DNA of 30,015 nt from Sedimenticola_A endophacoides (GTDB taxonomy: Bacteria; Pseudomonadota; Gammaproteobacteria; Chromatiales; Chromatiaceae): positions 1-30,015 of the forward strand of contig PQCO01000199.1 in NCBI GenBank assembly GCA_003062345.1, read 5' to 3'. Made by a program: the position numbers and the translations under genes. Below the pieces are notes generated by a model, which did not search any database, was not told the DNA's origin, and saw nothing but the letters and a program-made list of their open reading frames with translations. This document shows, piece by piece, positions 1-10,000 of the stretch. Numbering within the stretch: position 1 is the first letter of the stretch; each line of letters starts with the position of its first letter.

Positions 1-74
1 GCTGCAATGTGCGGGACGGAGTCGTGATGAGCGCAGGACGGTCGGGGCAGTAACGGCTGTCGCGTTGGCGAGTC

Positions 75-127
75 GATTTTGGGGACTGGGATGTCCCAAA
101 ATCTTTCACGAGGTAGCGACACTCTTG
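75..127. repeat. 53-bp dispersed repeat, left copy
   Basis: This 53-bp stretch is identical to 27451-27503, in the same orientation. Its first 29 bases form a hairpin (GATTTTGGG, a bulged G, AC, loop TGGGAT, then GTCCCAAAATC), like the GGGAC/GTCCC palindromes of REP-type elements. The remaining 24 bases run up to dctQ. The left-hand inverted arm present in the right copy is missing here. The junction with dctQ is sharp at 127/128. Bases 1-74 to its left hold no gene I can recognise. Confidence 0.85.
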
Positions 128-504
128 CAGGAGTCGCCGGCGTAGGGCAGACTGACCCAGATGATCAGTAACGACAGCGGCATCAGAAACAGCAGGGTGC
201 CCAGTATGTCGATCCAGGCCTTGATTCGGAGCCGGGCGCGCGAGTAGAGGATGTCGACCCGGACATGCCCCCCATGCTTGAGGGTGTAGGCACCACCCCA
301 CAGGAAGATGATGCTGAACATGTACCACTGGGCCTCGATATACATGTTGGAGCTGAGATCCATGCCGATGGTCTGGCTCAGCTTGCGGGTCACGGCGTTG
401 TATACGCCGATCAGCACCATCAACAGCACCAGCCAGGAGAGGGAGCGTCCGACCTGCTCATTGAGATTGTCAATCAGCCTGGAGAGGCGCAGCAGGTTTT
501 GCAT
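106..504 (-). pseudogene. dctQ: TRAP transporter small permease (DctQ), 3'-truncated
   Basis: DctQ is the small four-helix membrane subunit of tripartite ATP-independent periplasmic transporters, which import organic acids with a periplasmic DctP binding protein and the DctM permease. The frame encodes 132 aa with three visible hydrophobic segments (about residues 22-40, 57-75 and 96-118), and the family-typical stretch with Glu-Ala-Gln-Trp followed by a hydrophobic run, then Gly-Gly-His-Val-Arg-Val-Asp. Family members are usually about 160-190 aa with a fourth helix. Here native sequence ends at about residue 125, and the last residues (CKSVATS, then stop) are encoded by the 53-bp repeat at 75-127. 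No dctP or dctM is in the window. The start has an AGGGTGGA-type ribosome site upstream. I am confident of the family and fairly confident that the gene is broken. Confidence 0.8.
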
Positions 505-735
505 CTTCGGTCCACCCTCTGTTCGAAGTGGTTGTGAATAACGGAATGATACGGAAAGGGGGGATGTGTTGCCAGCGCGAATCGCTCACCAGGAGAGGCG
601 GGGCGGCAGGCGGAGCGGTTTGCTAAACAAATCCGCATGGCAACCATGGGACCGCAAGCGGCTGGTATGTCGGCCTGCCCGGTTTTCGGCCCCGGCGGGT
701 GAGTGATCCGGGTGCCGTGCCATGGCGCGGGGCGC

Positions 736-3700
736 TCAGTCTTCGATGGTGTAGAACAGATCGATGCCCTGGCCGGTGCCAGACTCGGTCTGGATCTGCA
801 GCCGTTCGGTCAGGTCGTAGCGCAGGCGCAGACGGCTCTCCCGTACGCCGAGGTTGTTGACGTACTGGGCGTAGAGTCTGGGTGAGAGCCAGGTGCCCGC
901 CACCACCGATGCCTCGCCCAGTTGTTGCCCGGTCTCCAGGCGCAGCTCGTCGAGGCCCACCTGTCGTGCGATCTCCCCGCTCAGGCTGCCGGCACCTCCG
1001 GCGGCCAGGGCCGCCGACAGGGCCGCCTGGTCGAGTGAGCCGCCGGCGCCGGGCGGCTGTCCGGTGAGCAGATAGGAGAGGGTCTCGCTCTGGCTCATCG
1101 GGGGGCGGGAGAAGAGGGCCAGACGGGGCTTCTTGAGGGTGCCGTCGACCCGTATGCCGCTGGTGATCTGTCCGCTCTTGCGAATCGCGCGCAGCTCCAG
1201 GGCCGGGTTGTCCACCGGGGTTTCGGCATACAGAACCCTGCCGTGCTCAATGGTCAGGTCCTGGCCGTAGGCGCGGTAGCTGCCCTGGTCGATATTGAGG
1301 GCGCCGTTGCCCAGTACCGGGCGTCCTGGTTCGTCGATTAGTGTCAGGTCGCCACCGAGATCGGCACGCAGACCGAACCCCTCGAAATTGACCTGGTCGC
1401 CCAGGCGCAGGCGGATGCGTGTGTGCAGTTGCAGATCACGGCCCTGCTCCTCGACCGGTTTACCGTTCTCCACTACCACCAGATCGGCGGATCCGGTGGC
1501 CGCGCCCTTGGGCAGCTCGCCGGGGCGCAGGCGCGCCCGGGGGATGCTCAGATCGCCCTCCAGGTGGGTGGCGCCGCGCTCCCGCCGCAGCGTCAGATCG
1601 GGGCTCAGCCACACCTTGGCTTCGGGGATGTCCACCGCCACGCACTCCTGTCCGCGCAGGCGCAGGGTTCCGGGCCAGTCCGCCGCCGCATCCAGGCGTG
1701 TCTCTCCCTCCAGCTCCATGTTCCCCTCGGCGCAGCGCAGCGCCACCTGATAGCGCAGGCGTCCGGGGTCCGGCGCCTGGAGCCGGGCCTCGATCTGCTC
1801 CAGCCTCAGGCCGATGACCGGCAGTTCGGCGGCGCCACCGGTCAGCTGCGCCTGGCCCTCGATGCGGGGTGCCTCCAGGGTGCCTGCGAGCTGGAAGTCG
1901 GCGGTGGCGCGCCCCTGGACGGCGCTCAGGTGCGGGGTGGTCCAGGCGAGGGGGGCGAGGTCCGGGATCTCCACGCGCAACTCTCCCTCGATCCGCTGCC
2001 GTTGTACCGCGAAGGTGTCCGGTCGCAGGCCGGGCAGGCGTGCGCCGCCCTCGATTCGCCCCAATCCGGCAACCGGCAGTTGGAGGCTGGCCTCCGCACC
2101 TTGGGCGTTGAGCCGCGCGTTGGCGCTGCTGCCGGAGAGATCCAGGGTTTTAGTCGGCGCTCCGACCTCGCTCTGAAGGGCATCGACCTGGAGTGCACCC
2201 CGTGGGATGCGGGCTTGTGCGGTGCCGCTGAGGCGTCCGGAGGGGTTCGCCTCCAGCTCGAGTTCGAGTTCCGCCTCGCCGCTCAAGTGGAGCGGATCGA
2301 GCCACGGGGCGAGCAGATCCAGAGGCAGGCGCCGTCCCTGCAGTGAGCCGGACCAGGCGGCGCCGGGGTCTCCCTTGACCTCCAGGCAGAGTTGTCCCGG
2401 GTCCGCGCTCAGACAGGCAGGGGCCAGCGCCACCCGCCCGGCCTGCAGGGCGAGTGCCGCCGGTTGTTCCAGGCGCCACGCTCCGGCCGCGCTGTGGCGT
2501 ATCGCGAGATCGGTGATCTGTCCGCGCCAGCGTTCAGCGGGGTCGAGTGCGCCATCCATGGTCAGTTCGATGGATGGCGCGGCGGGGTCGGTGAGGTGCA
2601 GCGCGACGCGGTGTTGCTGGCGCCTGCCGGAGAGCGTCAGCCCCAGACGTTCCCAGCGCTGGTCGGCAAGCCGCGGCCGGCGTGCCTCCAGTTCCAGGCT
2701 CACCGGTCCATCGGCGCCGGCGGTGAGCGCCATCTCACCGTTCAGCCCCTCCAGCCGCCAGTCGCCGTAGCCGAGTTCGCTACCCTCGATCCGTCCCTGG
2801 CCAGCGGGGTTGCCGGGAGTGCCGCTGAGCGTCCCCTGACCCCGCAGGTGGCCGCTGAGTCCGGGCCACGCCTGATCGAGGGCGGGTGCGTCGAGGCGCC
2901 ACCGCAGATCCAGGGTGCGGCCGATCCGGCCCTCGGCCTCGACCCGGTTCTCTCCGGTGCTCAGGGTGATCCCATGGAGTGTCAGCTCATCGCCGACCAG
3001 CCGGGCGCTGCCGCTTCCCTGGAGCGGATAGCCGCGCAGGGTGCCGTTCAGCCGCTCCAGGTCGAGGGTGCTCTCCAGCCCCTGTTCGGGCAGGGCGCCC
3101 TCGCCGCGCAGTCGCAGGGCGATGCGCCCGGGCAGTTCGGGCAGCAGGAGGCCGGGGTCGAGTTCCCGGCCCTCCAGCTCCAGCCGCCAGGCCGGGTGCG
3201 GGGCCCAGGCGAAGCTGCCCCGGCCCTCCAGTACCCCCTGCGGCGGGTGTGCCGCGAGGTGCTCGAAGCGGATCTCCTCCAGGTCGCCCTCGCCCCGCGC
3301 CTCCAGGCGCAGGGGTGGCAGTTGGGGGGCGGCCAGCCGCAGCGCACAGCGGTGACTGTAGTCCTCGGGTGTGCCGTTCAGCTGCAACTGTCCCTGGTCA
3401 CTGCGTACCTGCGGCTGCTCACCGCTCAGCGGCCAGCGCAGGCCGTTCCAGGAGAGGTCGAGGTCGAACGCCCCGGTGGCCGACTGCCACTGGCCGTTGC
3501 CGTCGACCCGCGTCCCCTGGGGTGAGTCGAGCCGCAGCTGCCCGATCTCCAGGCGCCCGGCTTCCAGCGCCCCCTCCAGCTCGGCGTTGAGCTGCCCCAG
3601 GCGCGGTTCGCGCAGCGCGAGGTCGGCCTTGAATGCCTGGCGCTGAAGATCGCCGCCTGCCCGCAGGGCGCCGCTGAGCTGTGCCGGGAACGCCGGTAGA

Positions 3701-4551
3701 TAGGGGGTGAGGTCGCCCTGCTCAAGGCTCAGTTCGGCACCCCAGCTCAGTGCCCCCTGGAGTTCCCGTACTTCGCCCTGGAGATTCCCGCTGAGCGCCC
3801 CTTCGATCCGTTGGTGCAGGGTGAGCCTGCGCAGGTCGCCCGTGATGGGGCCTGCGCCGGTCAGCGCTCCGCCCTCGGGGGGGCGGTAGCTCCAGTGGGT
3901 CTGCACCTCCAGGGGCAGCTCGGGGCTCAGCCCCAGCCCGCCCTGGAGGGTCACATCAACGAGCGGGCTGGTGATCGCCAGCCGTTCGATGCGGACCCGC
4001 TCCGCCCGTGCGCCACCCGCCAGTTCGATACGCTGCAGCGCCAGGGGCCCGGCGTCTGCGAAGCGCAGCTCCAGGGTCTCCAGGGTGAGTGCCTCGATGG
4101 TCAATCCGAGGGGCAGGCTGATACCGGAAAAAGGTTCACCCGGGGGCGTCTCTTCACCCCCGGGGGTGGTGAGTATGATGCCGCTGCCGTGTACCCCGAG
4201 CAGCTTCAACTCCCCATCGAGCAGGGCCCGGGGGTGCCAGTCGATATCCAGGCGGGTGATATGCACCCGGGTGCCGTCCGCCAGCGCCAGGGCCAGGTCC
4301 TCCAGGTGCAGCGGCCCGGTGAGGCGGCCATCCACGCGGCTGGCGCCGAGGGTGCCCGGGGTGTGCGCGGCGGCGAGGTCAAACAGCCAGCGCAGTCCGG
4401 TCTCGGTATTGACCAGATAGAGGGCGGAACCCGTCAACAGCACCCCCAGGAGCAGCGGTGTGCCCAGTATCCAGCGCCACCAGCGGCGGCGGGGAGGGGG
4501 GGGCGCTGCTGGGCGGGTGGGCTGGTCGGCCGTCGGTTCCTGGGGGGGCAT
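736..4551 (-). CDS. tamB: Translocation and assembly module protein TamB
   Basis: TamB is an inner-membrane-anchored, periplasm-spanning protein that works with TamA in outer-membrane protein assembly and, in the AsmA-like view, in phospholipid transport. The 1271-aa product has a Pro-rich cytoplasmic start, one signal anchor at about residues 24-46 after an Arg/Trp-rich segment, and a very long beta-rich region with few charged helices. The C-terminal DUF490/TamB domain has the typical Ser-Arg-Pro-Pro-Met-Ser-Gln-Ser-Glu-Thr-Leu-Ser-Tyr-Leu-Leu-Thr-Gly motif near residue 1138, and the protein ends in a Leu-Phe-Tyr-Thr-Ile-Glu strand. Its size matches E. coli TamB (about 1260 aa). The ATG lies 2 bases past the tamA stop, so the two are almost certainly cotranscribed and coupled. 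Nothing looks damaged. Confidence 0.95.
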   Translation of the reverse strand: MPPQEPTADQPTRPAAPPPPRRRWWRWILGTPLLLGVLLTGSALYLVNTETGLRWLFDLAAAHTPGTLGASRVDGRLTGPLHLEDLALALADGTRVHITRLDIDWHPRALLDGELKLLGVHGSGIILTTPGGEETPPGEPFSGISLPLGLTIEALTLETLELRFADAGPLALQRIELAGGARAERVRIERLAITSPLVDVTLQGGLGLSPELPLEVQTHWSYRPPEGGALTGAGPITGDLRRLTLHQRIEGALSGNLQGEVRELQGALSWGAELSLEQGDLTPYLPAFPAQLSGALRAGGDLQRQAFKADLALREPRLGQLNAELEGALEAGRLEIGQLRLDSPQGTRVDGNGQWQSATGAFDLDLSWNGLRWPLSGEQPQVRSDQGQLQLNGTPEDYSHRCALRLAAPQLPPLRLEARGEGDLEEIRFEHLAAHPPQGVLEGRGSFAWAPHPAWRLELEGRELDPGLLLPELPGRIALRLRGEGALPEQGLESTLDLERLNGTLRGYPLQGSGSARLVGDELTLHGITLSTGENRVEAEGRIGRTLDLRWRLDAPALDQAWPGLSGHLRGQGTLSGTPGNPAGQGRIEGSELGYGDWRLEGLNGEMALTAGADGPVSLELEARRPRLADQRWERLGLTLSGRRQQHRVALHLTDPAAPSIELTMDGALDPAERWRGQITDLAIRHSAAGAWRLEQPAALALQAGRVALAPACLSADPGQLCLEVKGDPGAAWSGSLQGRRLPLDLLAPWLDPLHLSGEAELELELEANPSGRLSGTAQARIPRGALQVDALQSEVGAPTKTLDLSGSSANARLNAQGAEASLQLPVAGLGRIEGGARLPGLRPDTFAVQRQRIEGELRVEIPDLAPLAWTTPHLSAVQGRATADFQLAGTLEAPRIEGQAQLTGGAAELPVIGLRLEQIEARLQAPDPGRLRYQVALRCAEGNMELEGETRLDAAADWPGTLRLRGQECVAVDIPEAKVWLSPDLTLRRERGATHLEGDLSIPRARLRPGELPKGAATGSADLVVVENGKPVEEQGRDLQLHTRIRLRLGDQVNFEGFGLRADLGGDLTLIDEPGRPVLGNGALNIDQGSYRAYGQDLTIEHGRVLYAETPVDNPALELRAIRKSGQITSGIRVDGTLKKPRLALFSRPPMSQSETLSYLLTGQPPGAGGSLDQAALSAALAAGGAGSLSGEIARQVGLDELRLETGQQLGEASVVAGTWLSPRLYAQYVNNLGVRESRLRLRYDLTERLQIQTESGTGQGIDLFYTIED

Positions 4552-4553
4552 GT

Positions 4554-6287
4554 TCAGAGCTCCGGTCCCACCACCAGATGCAGGCGAAAGGGGTGGTCGT
4601 CTTCGCTCAGGGCGTTGGCGAGATCGATGCGCACCGGTCCCACAGGGGACTGCCAGCGCAGGCCGAAACCGGCCCCCTGGGCCAGGGTGTTGTGTCGCCC
4701 GGGGTCGAAGGCGTTGCCGAAGTCATAGAACAGGGCGGCGCCCCACTTGCCGTTGATCCGCCGTTCCAGTTCCAGGCTGCCGACCCCGAGGAAGCGCCCA
4801 CCGACCACGCGCCCGGTGCTGTCCTTGGGGCCCAGCTCATCGAGATCGAAGCCGCGGATGCTGTTGTCGCCTCCAGCGAAGAAGCGCCGGGTGGCGGGGA
4901 GGTCGGAGGCGGATTCGGCGAGGCTGGCGCCCAGCTCCAGGCGTCCGATCAGGCGCCAGTCGTCGCCGAAGCTGAAGATCGACTTGCTGCTGGCGTGGGC
5001 CTGGAGAAAGCTGCTGCTGGAGAGGGCGGGTTCCCAGGCGCCGATGACCTGGTAGCTGAGGCGGTGGCCGCGGCGCACCCGCTCCAGGCCGTCGGTCCTG
5101 AGGTGCGACCAGCCGATGCCGGGCATCAGGTGGTGGCTGCCACCGGGGGTGCCGGGGGTGTCGGCGATCTCGAACGCTTCCTGGGTGTACTCCAGGGTCA
5201 GGTTGCGCCGCCAGTCGTCGGCCAGGCCCAGGGAGTGGGTGGCGCTGAGGGCCAGGCGGTCGCCCTTGCGGTTGTCGCTGTCGTGGTTCTCAAGCGCGGC
5301 GGCGAAGGTGAGGGAGTCGACCGAGGGGCGTGTCAGGGGAATGGTGTACTCGCTCCGCAGCTGGCTGTAGACGGGGGAGAGACTCATCTCGGTCAGCAGG
5401 CGGTGGCCCTGGTCTCCGAGGCGCCGGCGCTGCCAGTCGAGACTGAGCCGGGGACCCACGTCGGTGGAGAATCCGGCGCCGATGCGATAGCGGTTGGCCG
5501 GGGTGGCGTTGAGGGTGATCTCCAGGGGGATCCGGCCCTCATCGGCCTGCTCCCGCAGCGGGCGTACCGCCACCAGACTGAAGTACTCGCTGTCCAGAAG
5601 CCGCGTCTGCAGGGCGCGCAGCTGGGCGTGTTCGAAGGGGTCTCCCTCGGTGAAGCGCAGGTAGCGGCGCAGAAATGCCGGGTCGAATCCATTCTGGATG
5701 AAGCGGATGGGTCCGTAGCGGTAACGGGGGCCACTCTCCAGCACCAGGGTGATATCGGCCCGGCTGCGGTCGAGGTCGACGCGCAGCTCGTGAGTGGTGT
5801 AGCGGGCGTCGAGGTAGCCCGCCTCGATGGCGCGCGACAGCAGGTCGTCCCGGGTCGCGTCGTAGGCGCCCTGGTTGAGCGGTTGACCCGGCTCCAGGGT
5901 CGGCCCGCGCTGGAGCCGGGGGTCGCCGGTGCCCGCGCCGCTGATCCGGTAGTTCACCTCTCCGATCGTTACGGGTTGTCCCGGCTCGATCCGGTAGCGG
6001 CAGTCGAACCCGTCGGCGGTCGGTTGCAGCTCGGCGTTGATGCGAGGCCGGAACAGCCCATAGGGCTGGAGCGCCTTGCGGATCTGCTCCGGGGCCCGTT
6101 GGTGAAGGTAGCGCACCCGTTCCGGTGTGAGGTCCGGGCGCTCCCGTTCCCGGACAATAGAGAGAAACTGGCGCACGTTCTGCTCTTCGTCGTCGCCCAG
6201 GCCCTCGATGGTAACCGAAAGCTCCAGGGCTGCGGCCTGGGCCGACAGGAGCAGCAGCAGAAAAAGAGAGGAGATGAGCACCTTCAT
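4554..6287 (-). CDS. tamA: Outer membrane assembly protein TamA (Omp85 family)
   Basis: TamA is the outer-membrane barrel partner of TamB. The 577-aa product begins with a clear Sec signal peptide (MKVL, a run of Leu, then Ala-x-Ala near residue 20). About 220 residues of POTRA repeats follow, then an Omp85/BamA-type 16-strand barrel. It ends with Pro-Val-Gly-Pro-Val-Arg-Ile-Asp-Leu-Ala and a final Val-Gly-Pro-Glu-Leu strand, typical of TamA. The open frame extends upstream to an ATG at 6350, but I chose 6287. There the signal peptide starts correctly, and a TACAAT -10 at 6364-6369 would place the transcript start only a few bases from 6350. The ribosome site is weak at either position. Confidence 0.93.
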   Translation of the reverse strand: MKVLISSLFLLLLLSAQAAALELSVTIEGLGDDEEQNVRQFLSIVRERERPDLTPERVRYLHQRAPEQIRKALQPYGLFRPRINAELQPTADGFDCRYRIEPGQPVTIGEVNYRISGAGTGDPRLQRGPTLEPGQPLNQGAYDATRDDLLSRAIEAGYLDARYTTHELRVDLDRSRADITLVLESGPRYRYGPIRFIQNGFDPAFLRRYLRFTEGDPFEHAQLRALQTRLLDSEYFSLVAVRPLREQADEGRIPLEITLNATPANRYRIGAGFSTDVGPRLSLDWQRRRLGDQGHRLLTEMSLSPVYSQLRSEYTIPLTRPSVDSLTFAAALENHDSDNRKGDRLALSATHSLGLADDWRRNLTLEYTQEAFEIADTPGTPGGSHHLMPGIGWSHLRTDGLERVRRGHRLSYQVIGAWEPALSSSSFLQAHASSKSIFSFGDDWRLIGRLELGASLAESASDLPATRRFFAGGDNSIRGFDLDELGPKDSTGRVVGGRFLGVGSLELERRINGKWGAALFYDFGNAFDPGRHNTLAQGAGFGLRWQSPVGPVRIDLANALSEDDHPFRLHLVVGPEL

Positions 6288-6607
6288 GGCGTGTGACGGG
6301 GGGTCCTGGCAGCGTAGAAACTCCGCGCTGCCCGGGGCCGGGTGGCGCATCCGTAATGGTCCGATTGTAATCCAGGTCGCGGGAAGTGGGTAGGTGCGTT
6401 GTGTGTTGGACGTGGCCAGCGGATGCTCTGTCCCGACAAGTGAATGAGGGGGGAATTGTGCATCTCATCACCGATTCAGCCCCTTTTGTCCGGGTTTTCC
6501 TGTCGTGATGCCCGGTTTGATGTATATAGAACTGGGTGAGAAATGATAGCGGGTCGCAGAACAGAGGGTGGCGCTCCGCTTTGTGTGGATCAATTAGGAA
6601 ATGACGC
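6288..6607. promoter_or_regulatory. Divergent intergenic region between tamA and pilX
   Basis: These 320 bp hold no gene. On the minus strand TACAAT (6364-6369) is a near-perfect -10 for tamA, although its -35 is poor. Towards pilX the sequence becomes AT-richer (about 6515-6550), with TTGATG at 6518 and AATGAT about 18 bases later as a weak sigma-70 candidate. I see no clear sigma-54 site or operator. Confidence 0.4.
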
Positions 6608-7090
6608 ATGCGGGGCGGGAGCCAGATGAGACGACAGAGTGACAGGCAGCGCGGGGCGGTACTGGTTATTTCGTTGGTGATCCTGCTCATCCTGACCATC
6701 ATCGGTGTGAGTGCGCTCAGAACCAGCAGCCTCGACGCCAGAATCGTGGCCAACCTGGCGGAGGATCGTACCGCTTTCCAGGTTTCTGAAACCGGCATCG
6801 AATTGCAGATCCAGAAGGTGTCGGAGGACGGTATCGGCGACTTCGAAAACGCCTATGTGGCTACATCCAAGACCTATTCTCCGACGGTCGATACAGGGGA
6901 TCTGAACATGGCCGACACCTCGGTGGCGATCGAGATCAAGTCCCTCGGTCTGGGCGGCTACGCCAGGGGGTCGTCGATCCCCAGATTCCGAACCTCGCGG
7001 TTCTCGATCCACTCCACCGCCGAGCGCGTCGGCAGCAAGGCGCGTGCCGTACACAGCCGCGGGCTGGATATCTTGATTCCAGGAACATGA
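6608..7090 (+). CDS. pilX: Type IV pilus minor pilin PilX
   Basis: PilX is a minor pilin that helps initiate and prime type IV pilus assembly at the inner membrane together with PilV, PilW and FimU. The product is 160 aa. It begins with a short basic segment (RRQSDRQRGA), then a hydrophobic helix (LVISLVILLILTIIGVSAL) and the Glu-rich continuation typical of the PilX N-terminal domain. As usual for PilX, the leader is less canonical than in major pilins. An internal ATG at 6626, preceded by GGGAG at 4-nt spacing, is a good alternative start; AGGA lies 8 nt before 6608. It is first in a six-gene pilus cluster and overlaps the start region of pilY1. Confidence 0.87.
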   Translation: MRGGSQMRRQSDRQRGAVLVISLVILLILTIIGVSALRTSSLDARIVANLAEDRTAFQVSETGIELQIQKVSEDGIGDFENAYVATSKTYSPTVDTGDLNMADTSVAIEIKSLGLGGYARGSSIPRFRTSRFSIHSTAERVGSKARAVHSRGLDILIPGT

Positions 7091-7092
7091 TT

Positions 7093-10000
7093 ATGAACAG
7101 CATAGCAAGAGGCGTGAAGATCATCCTGTTGAGTGGCCTGCTCACCAGCATTCCCGTGCTGGCGGATGATGTGGAGATCTTCTTCAACTCCTCCGCTGGC
7201 GGGGCCGGAGACCCGCTGGTGATGTTTTCGCTCGATTATCGCCCCAACACCACCAGCTCCGTGGTGTGCAACTTCTCCAGCGATGTCTCCGAGTGCGGCT
7301 GGGACGATCCGGCCGACACCAGCGATGACGACTTCTACACCGCGTTCTATGCCGAGTTCACCGCCGCCGACAAGGCTGACGGCAAGATCTCCTTTCTGGA
7401 GCAGCTGCGCGCTGCGCTGCGCTATGTCCTCAACCGCCCCCAGATCCTCGGCAACGTGCGGGTTGGGCTGATGCTGAACCACGCCCATGTCAACAACTGC
7501 GAGAACGATGAGAGCAAGAGCGGCTGCAGCAACGGCGGCTATATCACCATGGGGTTCACCAAGACCGGAGGGACGGACAACGGCGAGCAGATCCTGGATC
7601 GCAAGCTCGGCGCCATCCCGGATCCCGGCACCGGCGGGGATGCCCACTCCAATCAGGGCAAGGAGCTTTACTATGAACTCTATCAGTATCTGACCGGGGG
7701 CGAGATCTACAACGGTCATGTCGGTCGCAGCGACTACGGCGACGATTGCGGCGACGACAACCTGGATGACGCGGGCACCCTGACCTGCTCCAGGGGGGAT
7801 GACTACGATCTCCCCGCTGCCGCCAGCCCCTATGACCGGGTGAGCTGGGACACCGCCATCGAATCCGGGGGAAATTACGTCTCCCCGTTTACCGATACCT
7901 CCCTCGAGTGCAGTGGCGTTTATGCCCTGAACTTCATGTTCGGCGTCTCCAACCAGGACGACGACTCCGACAGCGCGATTACCAGTGACCTGACCGGCAT
8001 CGATCTCAGCGGCAGAAACAACAAATTTTCCACGGTGATTGACTGGATGTACCGCTCCGCCAGCGGCCCCCGTGATCTGAGTGATTTGGAGGGGGATCAG
8101 AATGTCACCTCCTACTTCCTCTTCAAGGGCAACGTACAGAACACCATGGACGGCTACGCCATCGCCGGCGGCACCGGCCAGGCGATCGAGGTCACCGACG
8201 ACCCCAAGGCGATGGTCGACAGCCTGATCAGCGCCTTTGTCGAGATTCTGCGTCAGAACGCCACCTTCCAGGCGCCGGCGGTGACGGTCAACTCCTACAC
8301 CCGCCTGACTCACCGTGACGAGCTTTTCTACGCCCTGTTCAGTCCGGAGCTGGTGCAGAACTGGCCGGGCAATCTGAAGAAATACCGGCTCGGAACCCGG
8401 GCGACAGACACCGATGGAGACGGCGTCGACGATACGGTGACCACCCGGGTCGAGGACAAGAACAGCAATCAGGCAGTGGATCCCATCAATGGCACATTCA
8501 AGCCCACCGCGTGCAGCTTCTGGACCGACTGCAGCCTTGATCGCGAGGGTGCGGATGGGATCGCCGATCCCGATGGGGATATCGTTCACTGGGGGGGGGC
8601 GGCGGAAGAGATCGAGGATGACGGGACGCGGGTGATCTTCACCGATGATGGCACCTCGATGGTGGATCTGGACGCCAGCCATGTCACCCATGCCCAGCTC
8701 GGAATCTCCACCGACACCAAGAACAACGCCGCCAGTCCATGCATTGACGCGGACGGCGATGGCGATACCGAGTGTGTCGACATGGACGGGGATGGCGACG
8801 TCAAGAGCGACGACCACGATCAATTGCGCACAGACCTTCTCGCCCACCTGCATGAGCAGACCCTGGGGGATCCGATTCACGCGCGCCCGGCGGTGATTGA
8901 GTACGATGCCGATCTCTCCAACCAGGGCGCAAATCCGGATCTGGTGGTTGCCCTGGCGACCAACGAGGGGACCTTCCATCTGTTCAATGCCGCCACGGGT
9001 ACCGAGTATTCGGCCTATATGCCCAGTGAGCTGTTGCCGCTGATCAAGCAGATCAACGGTCCGTTCGATCCAACCGGAACCGACAGCACACGCTTCGGTA
9101 TCTACGGACTGGATGGATCGCCCGTGATCCGTGTTCACGATGCGGATGGCGATGGCGTCCTGAATGACGGCGGCGATATCGTCCACGCCTTTCTGACTCA
9201 GCGGAGGGGCGGGCGCAGCATCTTTGCCCTCAACATCCGCAACCGGACCGCCCCCACCCTGCTCTGGAAGATTACCGGCGGGGTTGCCGGTGACGACTTC
9301 GAGAATCTCGGGCAGACCTGGTCGGAGCCGGTGCTGGCTACCCTCAAGGGACGAGGCACGGGGGGGGCGGATCTGCCGGTACTGGTCTTTGGCGGGGGGT
9401 ACGATCCTGCGCAGGATGACACCTATCAGTTGGCCGACAGCTACGGAAACTCCATCTACGTCGTCAACGCCGAGACCGGCGCCCTAGTGTGGGAGATCAG
9501 TGACAGTGGCGCCGATCTCAATATTTCGGCCATGGACAATTCGATCCCAGCCGACGTGAAGGTGATCGACCTGGACGAGGACGGCTATCCCGACCGGATC
9601 TATGCGGTGGATGTGGTGGGGCGGATATTCCGGGTCGATTTCAGCAACTCGGGCTCGCAAACGACCATCGCGGGTGGCGGACGGCTCGCCTCCCTGTTCG
9701 CAACCAATGATCTCGGGCCCACCTGCGACGAGGGGGCTCCGGTCTCCGGTGTGGCTGGGGCCTGCCAGCGCCGCTTCTATAACTCTCCGGATATCGCGGT
9801 GATGACCGGTTACCCGGTTTCGCCCTATGTCCAGATCGGTGTCGGATCGGGTTATCGGGCGCACCCCGTGGAGGTGAGTGGCATTGAGGACCGCTTCTTC
9901 ATGTTGTTCGATGAACATGTGCTGGATGTGGTTGCCAGTGGTGATTATTCGACCGAATACGGCTGGACCGAGAGCAATCTGGTGGATGTGACCGAAATCA

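Noticed and set aside
4458..6296. Long open frame antisense to tamA (about 610 codons)
   Set aside because: It is a shadow of tamA: low-complexity Val/Ala/Gly/Gln-rich translation, no domain, and TamA on the other strand is certain.
6958..9186. Long open frame antisense to pilY1 (about 740 codons)
   Set aside because: It mirrors the pilY1 codons in a high-GC gene. The sequence is a repetitive Val/Ile/Gly mix with no recognisable domain, while pilY1 has clear motifs.
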